Below the pieces are notes generated by a model, which saw nothing but the letters and a program-made list of their open reading frames with translations, was not told where the DNA came from and ran no database searches. A stretch of 64,000 bases of DNA. It comes from G965233625 sp965233625 (GTDB lineage Bacteria; Planctomycetota; Planctomycetia; Pirellulales; Pirellulaceae). The stretch lies in assembly GCA_965233625.1 (NCBI GenBank), contig OZ247499.1, forward strand, positions 5,332,001 to 5,396,000, in the 5' to 3' direction. Below are positions 25,144-33,900 of this stretch, in pieces. Each line of letters opens with the position of its first letter. Within the stretch, counting starts at the first letter, position 1. The translations under genes and the position numbers were made by a program.

Positions 25144-25824
25144 ATGTTTGATCTGCCGCAAATTATCGCTATTGGCGCCGTCTGGCTGTACTGGACCAGT
25201 GTGCTCGTCATGATTATCCGCAGCCATCTGCGCTTCGGCGCCTCGTCTGGCACCATGCCGCGGGCGCTGCGCGAACGGGTCATGTGGCTGATCTGGGTGC
25301 CGGCGATTCTGCTGTGGCAGGTCGTGCCTGTGTGGGGCACGCAGTTTACGCACCCGTTTTTCCATCAGAGTGAAACGCTGACGCAGACCGCGTCGATTCA
25401 GCCGCTTCGCTGGATCGCCGCCATCATTGCCGTCGGCGCCTATGCCCTGACCATCCGTTGCTGGCTGTGGATGGGCCGCAACTGGAGCATGGCGGTTGTA
25501 CCGGGCAAACAAAGTCAGTTGATTACTTCCGACGTCTTCTCCCGTGTCCGCCACCCGATTTACGGCTTGAGCATTGTGCTGATGCTCACCACGCTGGCGA
25601 CCACCCCTTCATGGGCCATGCTTTGCCTCGCTGCCACGCATGTGATCATGAACTACCTGAAGACCGTCAGCGAAGAAAAATACCTCCGCGAGAAGCACCC
25701 GGAATACACGGAATACGCCAAACACACCGGCCGCTTCTTCCCCTCGCTGTTCACGTCGGCTGCAAACATGCAACAGCCAGAAACACCCGTGCAGGAAGAG
25801 GCGCCAGCCCGTCGTGCTGCCTAG
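25144..25824 (+). CDS. ICMT/PEMT-like integral membrane methyltransferase
   Basis: Polytopic protein of 226 residues with about five membrane helices. The conserved cofactor-binding half is seen: RVRHPIYGLSIVLML, then EEKYLREKHPEYTEYAKHTGRFFP, a pattern of the isoprenylcysteine carboxyl methyltransferase and phospholipid methyltransferase superfamily, which uses S-adenosylmethionine on hydrophobic substrates. Only three bases separate it from the hydrolase gene, and a strong terminator follows, so it closes the operon that begins at 20979. Methylation of a carboxyl or amine on the lipid product of the operon is a reasonable inference. The C-terminal tail is Ala/Glu/Pro-rich. Confidence 0.85.
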   Translation: MFDLPQIIAIGAVWLYWTSVLVMIIRSHLRFGASSGTMPRALRERVMWLIWVPAILLWQVVPVWGTQFTHPFFHQSETLTQTASIQPLRWIAAIIAVGAYALTIRCWLWMGRNWSMAVVPGKQSQLITSDVFSRVRHPIYGLSIVLMLTTLATTPSWAMLCLAATHVIMNYLKTVSEEKYLREKHPEYTEYAKHTGRFFPSLFTSAANMQQPETPVQEEAPARRAA

Positions 25825-25851
25825 CACTTCTTTGCCAGCAATAAGAAAAAC

Positions 25852-25888
25852 AAAAGCCGCACCGGGTAATTCTGGTGCGGCTTTTTTA
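25852..25888 (+). terminator. Rho-independent terminator of the ligase-ACP operon
   Basis: AAAGCCGCACC and GGTGCGGCTTTTTT form an 11-base stem with a ten-base loop, followed by a run of six T. It lies 28 bases after the methyltransferase stop codon. Confidence 0.93.
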
Positions 25889-26220
25889 TTTAGGGTTCGC
25901 GCAAAGATGGACTGTTTCATCTACTAAGAAAACAACATCGACCCTGGAGAGGAAGACTGGTAGCGCCGTACTCTGTGAACGGTTTCACAAAGAAATTCTA
26001 GAAATCTTCCGCAATAAATTAGCTTTCCTAAATCTGTTCTAAGCGTGCACAGGCCGCCGAATTCTCATTGCCTGGTGGTATCCACACTTCTAGAATTCCA
26101 CGTCGGATGGATGACATGTAACCTTTTGCAGGTTCATTCCATCCAAAGGTTGTTAAGTCATTGCACCTAAAAACGCAATTACACGGAGTTTATTTCACAT
26201 CCAGCGAAAGAGAGTACGGT
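25889..26220. promoter_or_regulatory. AT-rich control region of the GntR gene
   Basis: The 330-base stretch before the regulator has no gene. At 26105-26144 a nested imperfect palindrome is seen: outer arms GGATGG and CCATCC, inner arms AACCT and AGGTT around TTTGC. TTCTAGAAAT (25994) and TCTAGAATTCC (26090) repeat a TCTAGAA core. Such symmetrical blocks are candidates for autoregulatory operators of a GntR/FadR protein. Confidence 0.5.
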
Positions 26221-26940
26221 ATGGCCACTTCAACAATCAGCCCAGGGCTAAGTCAGCTTGAACCAGTTGTGCACGATCCGCGTCGGTCGCATGCGGATCA
26301 GGTTTACGAAAGTCTGCTCAATGGCATCGCACGCGGATATCTGCGGCGGGGCGATGTTCTGAGCGAAGTCGCTGTGGCGAAGCAGCTGCAAGTCAGCCGT
26401 ACGCCCGTGCACGATGCAATCCGTAAGCTCGCCCAGGACGGACTGGTCGAGCGGAAAAACAACCGCCGCGCACGGGTCGCTACCTTTACCCGCGACGATG
26501 TGTACGACATTTACGAGCTGCGGAAATATCTGGAAGGACCTGCCGCGCGTGCCGCTGCGGGGCGGATGGATCAGCGGGAGCTGGCGCCGTTAAAATCCTT
26601 CGCTCACGAATTGCAGCTTGCGAACCGTGACGAAACCTGGATTAGCCGCTGGATAGAGTACGACGACATGTTCCATACCTCGATCGCCGAGTCGTGTGGC
26701 AACTCGCGCCTGCAAAAGGCCATCGAGCGTTATCGTCGCCTGCAGCGGGGCATTAATGAGATGTCGGTCAGTCTCGACAATTTTGAACGCGCCTTTGGCG
26801 AACATCAGAGGATTCTAGCCGCGTTGGAAGCCCGCAACGGCGATGCTGCGCAGCAGGCCATGGTGGATCATCTCACGACCTGGCAGAACTATTACGTGCA
26901 GCACTTCCCGGTCGAAGGTGAAACCAGCCTGGGACTGTAA
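26221..26940 (+). CDS. GntR-family regulator, FadR/FCD subfamily
   Basis: Transcription factor of 239 residues. The N-terminal winged helix-turn-helix includes QVYESLLNGIARGYLRRGD, VLSEVAVAKQLQVSRTPVHD and AIRKLAQDGLVERKNNRRAR. The C-terminal all-helical FCD domain begins at YDIYELRKYLEGPAARAAA and contains the metal/effector pattern D..H(T)SI..S.GN and FGEHQRILAALEARNGDAA. Together these identify a FadR-like regulator that responds to a small acid. No metabolic gene is adjacent in the same direction, so its targets are unknown. GAGAG precedes the ATG at 26221; a longer frame starts at 26161 without a good ribosome site. Confidence 0.92.
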   Translation: MATSTISPGLSQLEPVVHDPRRSHADQVYESLLNGIARGYLRRGDVLSEVAVAKQLQVSRTPVHDAIRKLAQDGLVERKNNRRARVATFTRDDVYDIYELRKYLEGPAARAAAGRMDQRELAPLKSFAHELQLANRDETWISRWIEYDDMFHTSIAESCGNSRLQKAIERYRRLQRGINEMSVSLDNFERAFGEHQRILAALEARNGDAAQQAMVDHLTTWQNYYVQHFPVEGETSLGL

Positions 26941-26956
26941 CGCGTTGCGTTAACGG

Positions 26957-26980
26957 AACATCTGCAGGAACATCTGCAGT
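26957..26980. repeat. Tandem 12-mer GAACATCTGCAG x2
   Basis: Two perfect adjacent copies directly after the GntR stop codon. Confidence 0.85.
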
Positions 26981-27017
26981 TCCGCACAGATAACAGCTCC
27001 GTCCACAAAAAGCATGC

Positions 27018-27104
27018 GGCGCTGGCAGGTAAGCCTCGGCGATCCTGCTTGCGGCCCTCAGTACGCACACCCGTTTGCAGCGTACGAGGCTTACCTGCCG
27101 CGCC
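27018..27104. terminator. Large hairpin between convergent genes
   Basis: GGCGCTGGCAGGTAAGCCTC (27018-27037) is almost the exact complement of GAGGCTTACCTGCCGCGCC (27086-27104), with a loop of about 48 bases. It lies between the convergent GntR and response-regulator genes and could stop transcription from both sides, though no T-run is present. Confidence 0.6.
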
Positions 27105-27120
27105 GCGTGCAACGGGCGAA

Positions 27121-27579
27121 CTACCTTCTACGAGGTATCTTCGCGATGCTGGACCAGTAGCGCGTAATCTGGTGAATCATCTCGCGGAACACGTCGTAAC
27201 CTATGGGTTTCTGGATAAACGAATTGCAGCGTTTGCGATACACATCAGAAATCGCGTCGCTGTCGCTCAGCACCGATAACACCACCACCGGCAGATGCCG
27301 CAGATCCGGGTCCTGGGCGATGTGCTCCAAGGTTTCATGCCCATCCATCACGGGCATATTCAAATCCAGCAGGATCAGCTCTATATCGGGCGCCCCGGCG
27401 AATTCGCCTTCCTTGCGCAGAAATTTCATCGCTTCTGCGCCATTGCTGACGTGGTGCAGGCTGTTTGGTGTCGGATCTTCCAGCAGGCTATTGCGCACCA
27501 TTTCCGCGTCTTCGGGCGAATCTTCCACCAGAAGAATCTCCAGCGACCGTGCTGGTGACTGCTGCGCGGGGTGAATCAT
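27121..27579 (-). CDS. Single-domain response regulator (CheY/Rcp1-like)
   Basis: Receiver protein of 152 residues with no output domain. The acidic pocket is VEDSPED (Glu19, Asp20), the phosphoacceptor is Asp72 in LILLDLNMPVMDG, and the conserved Lys124 is in SFIQKPIG. The longer alpha4-alpha5 region is typical of Rcp1-type regulators that pair with phytochrome-like or hybrid kinases. No kinase gene lies in the window. The ATG at 27579 is preferred; the open frame continues upstream to 27645 without signal or domain. It would relay a phosphate to a partner protein and not bind DNA. Confidence 0.92.
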   Translation of the reverse strand: MIHPAQQSPARSLEILLVEDSPEDAEMVRNSLLEDPTPNSLHHVSNGAEAMKFLRKEGEFAGAPDIELILLDLNMPVMDGHETLEHIAQDPDLRHLPVVVLSVLSDSDAISDVYRKRCNSFIQKPIGYDVFREMIHQITRYWSSIAKIPRRR

Positions 27580-27689
27580 TTCGGAACCAGGTGGGACTGT
27601 CTCACAGCGTGAGGCGCACACCTCACCTGTTCCAGCATAGCACAACTCATCTCATACACGCACCCGTAATTTGCGGTGCGTCGCAGACA

Positions 27690-28166
27690 TCAGTTGCCAG
27701 ATAGCTCGACGTCGAATTCACCTGTCGCAGGGCTAACGTCCAGGCTGATGCCGGACGTAGCATGCTTCTCATACTTGGCGGGTATTGCCACGTAGGAAGC
27801 ATCGGCGCCGCCGGATCCAACCGGCGATCCGCCGCCCGGACGTGCTGGACGCGCCGGAGCCGGGCGGGCAGGCTTCAACTGCGATGTTTTGACGGCCACC
27901 TCGTACTTACCCGGCATAAGCTCCGTCACCCGGTAGGCGCCGTTGCTTTCCAGTTCAGCCAGACGCGTGTCACTCGTCAAAACATTGCGGAACACGATGA
28001 CGCCGGCAGGAACCGGCTTGCTGTCGATCGTGACAACGCCACTGACCGTTACACCAGGTGGATCGCTCGCGCAACCGCCGGCAAATAACAGGCTTGCCAC
28101 GGCGAACAACATCACATCGCCGTAGATCCTCCCTGGTGGCGGAACGCAAAAATCCGATGACTGCAT
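27690..28166 (-). CDS. Small lipoprotein with carboxypeptidase-regulatory-like fold
   Basis: Lipoprotein of 158 residues, lipobox FAGGC (Cys32). The mature part is a transthyretin/CarboxypepD-regulatory-like beta sandwich (VTVSGVVTIDSKPVPAGVIV ... GAYRVTELMPGKYEVAVKTS), followed by a Pro/Ala/Arg-rich linker and a last strand pair. In planctomycetes such proteins are regularly encoded next to DUF1559 proteins, as here (28225-29151 upstream on the same strand), and probably accompany them on the cell surface. Start uncertain: an ATG at 28166 or a GTG three codons earlier. Confidence 0.82.
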   Translation of the reverse strand: MQSSDFCVPPPGRIYGDVMLFAVASLLFAGGCASDPPGVTVSGVVTIDSKPVPAGVIVFRNVLTSDTRLAELESNGAYRVTELMPGKYEVAVKTSQLKPARPAPARPARPGGGSPVGSGGADASYVAIPAKYEKHATSGISLDVSPATGEFDVELSGN

Positions 28167-28224
28167 CTTGCTCACTCAATCTCAACAGATGGCGTTGTCA
28201 AAAAGAATTGCACTGCGGAAGCGA

Positions 28225-29151
28225 TTACAGTTCGCCCAGCACATTGCCATCGTTGGGCAGCACGGCGTTATTCCAGTTCACTTTGTTAACCGTCTGGCTA
28301 ACCGCGCGGACGCTGCCATCGGCCATACCGCACAGCGTAACGCCGGGCGAATGTCCCTGGGCGCGCCACCATTGGCAGTCTGCAGGTCGCGGCTTCACCT
28401 GCGGAACATCAAAGCTACGATAGTTCGGATCGGTATCGGCAGCATCGTTCACACGGGCGAACACGGGCAGATACTTCTCCGTCGGCCATCCCCAGGCGGT
28501 ACCGCCGTCGCTGCCGCATTTCTTCGCCTTCTCAGCGATGATAATCGTGTTCGATGTGCCATCGGTGATGGACGCCAGACGGTTATTTCCGCAACCGCCA
28601 TGCTGCCAGTTGGTGTAGGCATATCCGGGGCGGGCGAACACCTGGTAGTTGGCCGCATAGCTGCACAGACCGACATCGACCGGGTCTTTCCACATCCAAC
28701 CTGCCGAAAAACCGTTCACCAGCACATCTTCGTGGCTGGCGTCGCTTGGCGCGATCAAAGAGCTGATCGGTACGCTCATCGCGGCCTGCTGATCGTTAAT
28801 TTTGCCAAACGCGCTGCCGGGCCAGTTCTGGATATTCTCGCTCAACGCACCCTGTTCAAAATAGGGCAACAGGCAGAAGAAGAAGGCGGCATCACTGCGG
28901 GTATAAGGGCCGGTGTATTCCGGGTTCGACCACCAGAAAGTCGCCGCTGGCGGCAAAGCCCCCATCTGATCGTGCCCGTTATGAACAGCCAGACAGATCT
29001 GCTTAATGTTATTCGTGCTCTGCGCACGGCGGGCAGCAGCACGGGCAGCTTGCACCGCAGGGAGCAAAAGGGCAACCAGCACGCCAATAATCGCGATCAC
29101 AACGAGCAACTCTACTAACGTAAAGCCGCTCCTAGACTTACGAAGAATCAT
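28225..29151 (-). CDS. DUF1559 prepilin-like protein
   Basis: Protein of 308 residues with a type II/IV prepilin leader: SRSGFTLVELLVVIAIIGVL, where Gly-Phe marks the peptidase cleavage and methylation site and the hydrophobic helix would form the filament or anchor. The helix continues LLLPAVQAARAAARRAQSTN, typical for the DUF1559 family that is greatly expanded in planctomycetes. The C-terminal region contains the DUF1559 ending GHSPGVTLCGMADGSVRAVS. The role is unknown; these are thought to be pseudopilin-like surface proteins. The preceding 200 bases (29152-29359) are AT-rich and hold no gene. Confidence 0.93.
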   Translation of the reverse strand: MILRKSRSGFTLVELLVVIAIIGVLVALLLPAVQAARAAARRAQSTNNIKQICLAVHNGHDQMGALPPAATFWWSNPEYTGPYTRSDAAFFFCLLPYFEQGALSENIQNWPGSAFGKINDQQAAMSVPISSLIAPSDASHEDVLVNGFSAGWMWKDPVDVGLCSYAANYQVFARPGYAYTNWQHGGCGNNRLASITDGTSNTIIIAEKAKKCGSDGGTAWGWPTEKYLPVFARVNDAADTDPNYRSFDVPQVKPRPADCQWWRAQGHSPGVTLCGMADGSVRAVSQTVNKVNWNNAVLPNDGNVLGEL

Positions 29152-29359
29152 AAAATGTCAATCCAAAAGGTAGGAAATATGAGGCAGGACCCATAGGGCA
29201 ATCCACCATTCTACCTACCCAATGTGAAATGTGACAAGCCTAAATCACAAATCAACGCAGATTATACGGCGACAATGGAGCCGCCACCGCGCAGAAATTG
29301 CATAAACCAGCATTAATGCACACTTACAGAACAGCGCATGCGAAAACGCAGACTGGCGT

Positions 29360-29920
29360 TTAGAACACTTCCGGGGCGCCCATCGGCCAGATTTTTAGAA
29401 TCACGCTCTCGGCGCCTGTATCGGGCATCTCGTAGCTGGCGACTTTGCGCAGTTGCAGATTCTGCATCAGGCCGCGGTGCCGCGCTTCTTTACGCTCTTC
29501 CACCCACTTCGGCCCTTTGATCGCCAGCAACCGCCCCAGCGAGAGCCAATGCGGCTGAAACCAGGTCAGCAGCTTGTAAAGCGGCCCCACAGCCCGCGCC
29601 GTCGTCACCGTGAAGCGGAAGTCGTCGCAGAGGTCTTCGGCACGGGTGGCGAAGACAGAAACGGGCAGGTTCACCCGCGCGACCATATCCTGCAGCGCCG
29701 CAGCCTTCTTGCCCGTTGATTCAGAGAGCGTCACGACAATATCGGGCCGAAGAATCGCCAGCACCACGCCGGGCACGCCGCCACCGCTGCCGACGTCCAG
29801 CAGTTCTTCGCCCTCTTTGATCAGGGCTGAGAGTTCCAATGCGTCGCGCAGATCGCGGCCGACAAACTTCTCGTAGTCCGTATGCCGCGTCAGGTTCATT
29901 TTGCCATTCCACTCCCACAA
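29360..29920 (-). CDS. rsmG: 16S rRNA (guanine-527-N7)-methyltransferase RsmG, 5' end interrupted
   Basis: SAM-dependent methyltransferase that modifies G527 of 16S rRNA. Motif I is LLDVGSGGGVPGVVLAI, followed by LSESTGKKAAALQD and the RsmG-specific TTARAVGPL and LAIKGPKWVEE. As it stands, translation can begin only at a TTG at 29920 (WEWNGKMNLTRH follows), giving 186 residues without the first helix. An in-frame TAG lies five codons upstream (29933-29935), and upstream of it the same frame encodes the missing N-terminus (29933-30019). A CAG-to-TAG change would explain this. GAGG is three bases from the TTG, so weak re-initiation is possible. Confidence 0.9.
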   Translation of the reverse strand: MWEWNGKMNLTRHTDYEKFVGRDLRDALELSALIKEGEELLDVGSGGGVPGVVLAILRPDIVVTLSESTGKKAAALQDMVARVNLPVSVFATRAEDLCDDFRFTVTTARAVGPLYKLLTWFQPHWLSLGRLLAIKGPKWVEERKEARHRGLMQNLQLRKVASYEMPDTGAESVILKIWPMGAPEVF

Positions 29921-29932
29921 CGCCTCGCAGTA

Positions 29933-30019
29933 CTACGCCAGTTGTAGGGTGGTTTCTTCAGGCAATTCAATCTGATGCGCAGCCAGCGCGTCCAGCAATC
30001 CGGTAGGTGGTGATGTCAC
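29933..30019 (-). pseudogene. rsmG: Detached N-terminus of rsmG ending in TAG
   Basis: In the same frame as rsmG, a GTG at 30019 opens VTSPPTGLLDALAAHQIELP and continues with EETTLQLA before TAG. This matches the RsmG N-terminal helix (LLxALAAHxIELPExxxxxL), and YCEALWEWN resumes directly after the stop codon. Joined, the gene would be about 219 residues, a normal length. The open frame reaches much further upstream (to 30622), but that part is antisense to the CYTH gene and is not counted. Confidence 0.8.
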
Positions 30020-30250
30020 GTCTGGCTCTTCAGAGGAAAGGAATCTACGTCCGCCCCTCACTATTACGTTTTTGCTGCGATCTAGCAATGAGCCTTGAGC
30101 GGTGTTCTTTCGCCTCGCAAACAGAAAGCGATGCTCTGAAGAAGTGGCGTCGCTCAATGAACCGCGGGTTAAAGCTACAATTCTTACACACACTGCAATG
30201 TTGGAATGTTGCGGAGTGAAACGCCGATGCCCTTGTATGATTGCCACACG

Positions 30251-30826
30251 ATGAAATACGAAGTCGAGCAGAAATTCCGCGTCAACTCTCTGGACGAACC
30301 ACGCACGCGGCTGGCAGAATTGGGCGCCGTGTTCGCCCCGGCAGTAACGCAGATTGATCTTTATCTGGCACACCCATCGCGAGACTTCGCGCAGACCGAT
30401 GAAGCCTTGCGAATCCGCCGCACTGGGGATCAGAACCGGGTGACGTACAAAGGGCCGCGGATCGACAAAACCACTAAAACCCGCAAAGAGCTGGAACTGC
30501 CGCTGCTTCAAGGCGATGCCGGGCTGGACGGCTTCCGTGAATTGTTCGTGTCGCTTGGCTTTCAGCCCGCAGGCGAAGTACACAAGGTGCGCGAGGAAGC
30601 CAGACTCACACGCGGCGAACATAACGTGGTTGTCGCTTTAGACTCAGTCACCGGCGCCGGGGCGTTTGTCGAGATCGAGATCGAAGCGGAAGAGGCAGGC
30701 ATTGCTGCGGCGCAACAGACGCTGGCGGAACTGGCTGCGGAGCTTTCCCTCTTGCAGCACGAACGTCGCAGTTATCTGGAACTGATCCTCGGCGATTCAT
30801 TCGCACCTGATTCAGACGCGAGTTAA
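30251..30826 (+). CDS. CYTH-domain protein (class IV adenylyl cyclase-like)
   Basis: Protein of 191 residues with the CYTH triphosphate tunnel fold: EVEQKFRV at the N-terminus (the ExExK pattern), then DLYLAHPSRDF, DEALRIRRTGD, TYKGPRIDKTTKTRKELE, ALDSVTGAGAFVEIEIEAEE and RRSYLELIL. These are the basic and acidic residues that line the tunnel and bind triphosphate and metal. Members act as adenylyl cyclases (CyaB type), thiamine triphosphatases or polyphosphate-handling enzymes; the length and spacing are nearest to class IV cyclases, but activity cannot be decided. The ATG at 30251 begins directly before the conserved motif; upstream in-frame ATGs (30206, 30227) are less likely. Confidence 0.88.
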   Translation: MKYEVEQKFRVNSLDEPRTRLAELGAVFAPAVTQIDLYLAHPSRDFAQTDEALRIRRTGDQNRVTYKGPRIDKTTKTRKELELPLLQGDAGLDGFRELFVSLGFQPAGEVHKVREEARLTRGEHNVVVALDSVTGAGAFVEIEIEAEEAGIAAAQQTLAELAAELSLLQHERRSYLELILGDSFAPDSDAS

Positions 30827-30910
30827 AATCTAACACCCCGGCAGGCAACCGCGCTCTGCCATCGGACGAACCCTACACCTTCCAACTGCTACCTCCAGGC
30901 GCCTTTCACG

Positions 30911-33900
30911 ATGACAGTTCCGAATTCTCACTTCCTACGCCCGGCCGGCGTGGGCGTTACCGCATGGCTGGTTTTCACAGCCATGCATATCTCCTGGTGC
31001 CCGGCGGCGGAAGATAGCCGCATCTACACGCAGAAGCCGGAACTGCAACAGGTGGAAGGCGCCCCGGAAATCGCCACGCCCGTCAAACCGCAATCGAAGA
31101 TGAAGGCGTTGCTGAAGCAAGGTCCGGCGCCGCATTGGATCTGGTCGGCCGCGGGCGGCGAGAGCTGTGTGCTGCGAACCACGTTTGAAGGCGGTGCCTC
31201 GGCGGCCCTGCTGCAAGCGACTTGCGATAACAGCATGACAGTCTATCTGAACGGCGCCCGCATCACGCAGAGCGATACCTGGGAGGCGCCCGTTACGGTC
31301 GATGTGCAGAAGCACGTCAAAGCCGGTTCGAACCTGCTGGAAGTCGAAGCCAGAAACGCGGGCGGCATCTCTGGCTTCGTCCTGAAGATGGTGCTGACCG
31401 ACGCCAACAACAAACCGCGCTACATCGTATCGGGCAACAACTGGCAGGCGGCCGTCACACGCAACGCGCAGAAGTGGGCCGCTGTGAAGGTGGGCGGCAA
31501 ACTGGGCGTTTCGCCCTGGGGCAACGTCTTCAACCAGCCACTCGCTGGCGGCGCGGTCCGCGGATTGTTTCAGGCGCCGAAGGGCTTTCAGGTAGAGAAG
31601 CTATTCACCGTGCCGCGCAACGAACTTGGTTCGTGGGTGTCGATTGCGTTTGATAACAAGGGCCGGCTGCTGGCTTCGGATCAGGGCAACAAAGGCATCT
31701 GCCGTATCACGCTGCCGCCGGTGGGTTCCGGTGAAGAAGTGAAGGTGGAACATCTGGACCTGAAGCTCAGCGCTTCGCAAGGCATGCTGTACGCCAACAA
31801 CAGCCTTTATCTTTCGATCAACGGTGGACCAGGCAGCGGACTGTACCGCGCCCGCGATACCAATGGCGATGACCAGTACGACGAAGTTAAAAAGCTGAAG
31901 TCCTTCCGGGGCGGCGGCGAACACGGCCCGCACGCTCTACGGCTGGCGCCCGATGGTCAGTCTATCTACGTGATCGCCGGCAATCACACGGCGCCGCCCG
32001 AAGGTTTCAGCGATAGCCGCATTCCTTCCAACTGGCAGGAAGACCTGCTGCTGCCCCGTCAGTGGGACGCCAACGGCCACGCACGCGGCAAGCTGGCGCC
32101 CGGCGGCTGGATCGCGAAGACGGATTTCGACGGCGAGAGCTGGGAGATCTTCAGCATGGGTTATCGCAATCCATACGACATGGACTTCAACGCCGATGGT
32201 GAACTATTCGCCTACGACGCCGACATGGAATGGGACATGGGTTCGCCCTGGTACCGCCCCACACGCGTGGTGCACGCCACCAGCGGCAGCGAATTCGGCT
32301 GGCGGAGCGGCACCGGCAAATGGCCAGCGTACTATGCAGACAGCCTGCCGCCGCTGGTGAACATCGGCCCCGGTTCTCCTGTGGGCGCGGCGTTTGGATA
32401 CGGGGCGAAGTTTCCGGCCAAATATCAGAAGGCGCTGTACATCTGCGACTGGACCTTCGGCACGATCTATTCGATCTTCATCGAACCCGACGGCGCCAGC
32501 TATAAGGCCGTGCGGAAAGAATTCGTTTCGCGTACACCGCTGCAACTGACCGATGTGGCAATCGGCCCCGACGGCGCCATGTACTTCACCATCGGCGGTC
32601 GTGGTACGCAGTCCGAGCTTTTCCGCGTGACTTACACCGGTGACGAACCTGTGCACAAGGTGGATTACACCAACAAAGAGTTCGCCCAGCAGCGGGCCTT
32701 GCGGGCGCACCTGGAGAAATTCCACACCGCCAGTGACGATGTGAAGGTGAATATCAAGGAGGATATCTGGCCACATCTTTCGCACAGCGACCGCCACATC
32801 CGTTACGCCGCCCGCATCGCGCTGGAGCACCGGCCGATGGCGGACTGGATGGCTTTGTTGAAGGAAGAACACAAACCGCAGACGCTGATCACCGCGGTGC
32901 TGGCCGCTGCCCGGCAGAGCAACAAACCATCGGCGGAACTTCGCAGCACGCTGCTGGAGTTCCTGGGCCGGACCACTTTCCGGCAGCTCAGCGAAACGCA
33001 GCAGCTTGAAATCATGCGTGCCTTTCAACTGGTGTTCATCCGGCTGGGCAAACCTTCGCCCCAGACGATGAGCGAGCTTACGCCAATGTTCGAAGCCGCC
33101 TATCCAGCCGGCAGCAACGCGCTCAACCGCGAACTGGTGCAACTGCTGGTTTACCTTGAATCTCCGCAGGTGGTCGCCAAGACCATTCCGCTGCTTTCCA
33201 AAGAACACGAACTAAGTGAAGCCGCTTCTGCGGAACTGCTGGCCCGCAACCGCGGCTACGGCGGCACGGTCGCTTCGATCCTGGCCAACCGGCCCGATGA
33301 GCAGCAGATTCACTACGCATTCACCCTACGGAACGTGGCCAGCGGATGGCTGCCAGCTGAACGGATGGCGTATTTCAAATGGTTCCAGAAAGCCCGCACC
33401 TGGAAGGGCGGGTCCAGCTTCCAGGGATTCCTGCGGAACATGGAAACTGAAGCCCTGGCCCACGCAACGGACACCGAACGTCTGGCGCTGCAAGCCACCG
33501 GCCTTCTCAAGCCGTACGTGGCGCCGAAGCTGCCGACGCCTTCTGGCAAAGGGCAGCACTGGGAAGTGAAAACCGTGCTGGAAGCTACCAAAGACGGCAT
33601 GAAGAACCGCAGCTTCGCCAATGGTCAGAAGATGTTCGCCGCAGCCCGCTGCATTGTGTGCCACCGGTTTGGCGGTGAAGGCGGATCGAACGGCCCCGAC
33701 CTGACGCAGGTGGCGGGCCGCTTTAGCCTGAAGGACCTGACCGAAGCCATCATCGAACCGAGCAAGGTTGTCTCGGACCAGTACCGGGTGTCACTTGTTG
33801 TCACTGAAGAAGGCGAAGTCATCACCAGCCGCCTGGTGGCCGAAGATAAAGACTCTGTCACGCTGGTCTACACCACCGACAACACCAACCAGTCGCGGAC

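Noticed and set aside
24364..25554. 396-codon open frame on the minus strand
   Set aside because: Antisense to the hydrolase and methyltransferase genes, composition typical of a shadow frame.
26957..26980. Short tandem repeats as a CRISPR array
   Set aside because: Two adjacent 12-base units with no spacer between them; no cas gene.
29933..29935. TAG in rsmG read as pyrrolysine or recoded
   Set aside because: No pyrrolysine machinery or stem-loop is visible, and a single nonsense change is the simpler explanation.
29933..30622. 229-codon open frame on the minus strand antisense to the CYTH gene
   Set aside because: Only its last 28 codons resemble a protein (the RsmG N-terminus); the remainder mirrors the CYTH coding sequence.
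32204..33208. 334-codon minus-strand frame
   Set aside because: Shadow of the PVC heme gene, with abnormal His/Arg-rich composition.
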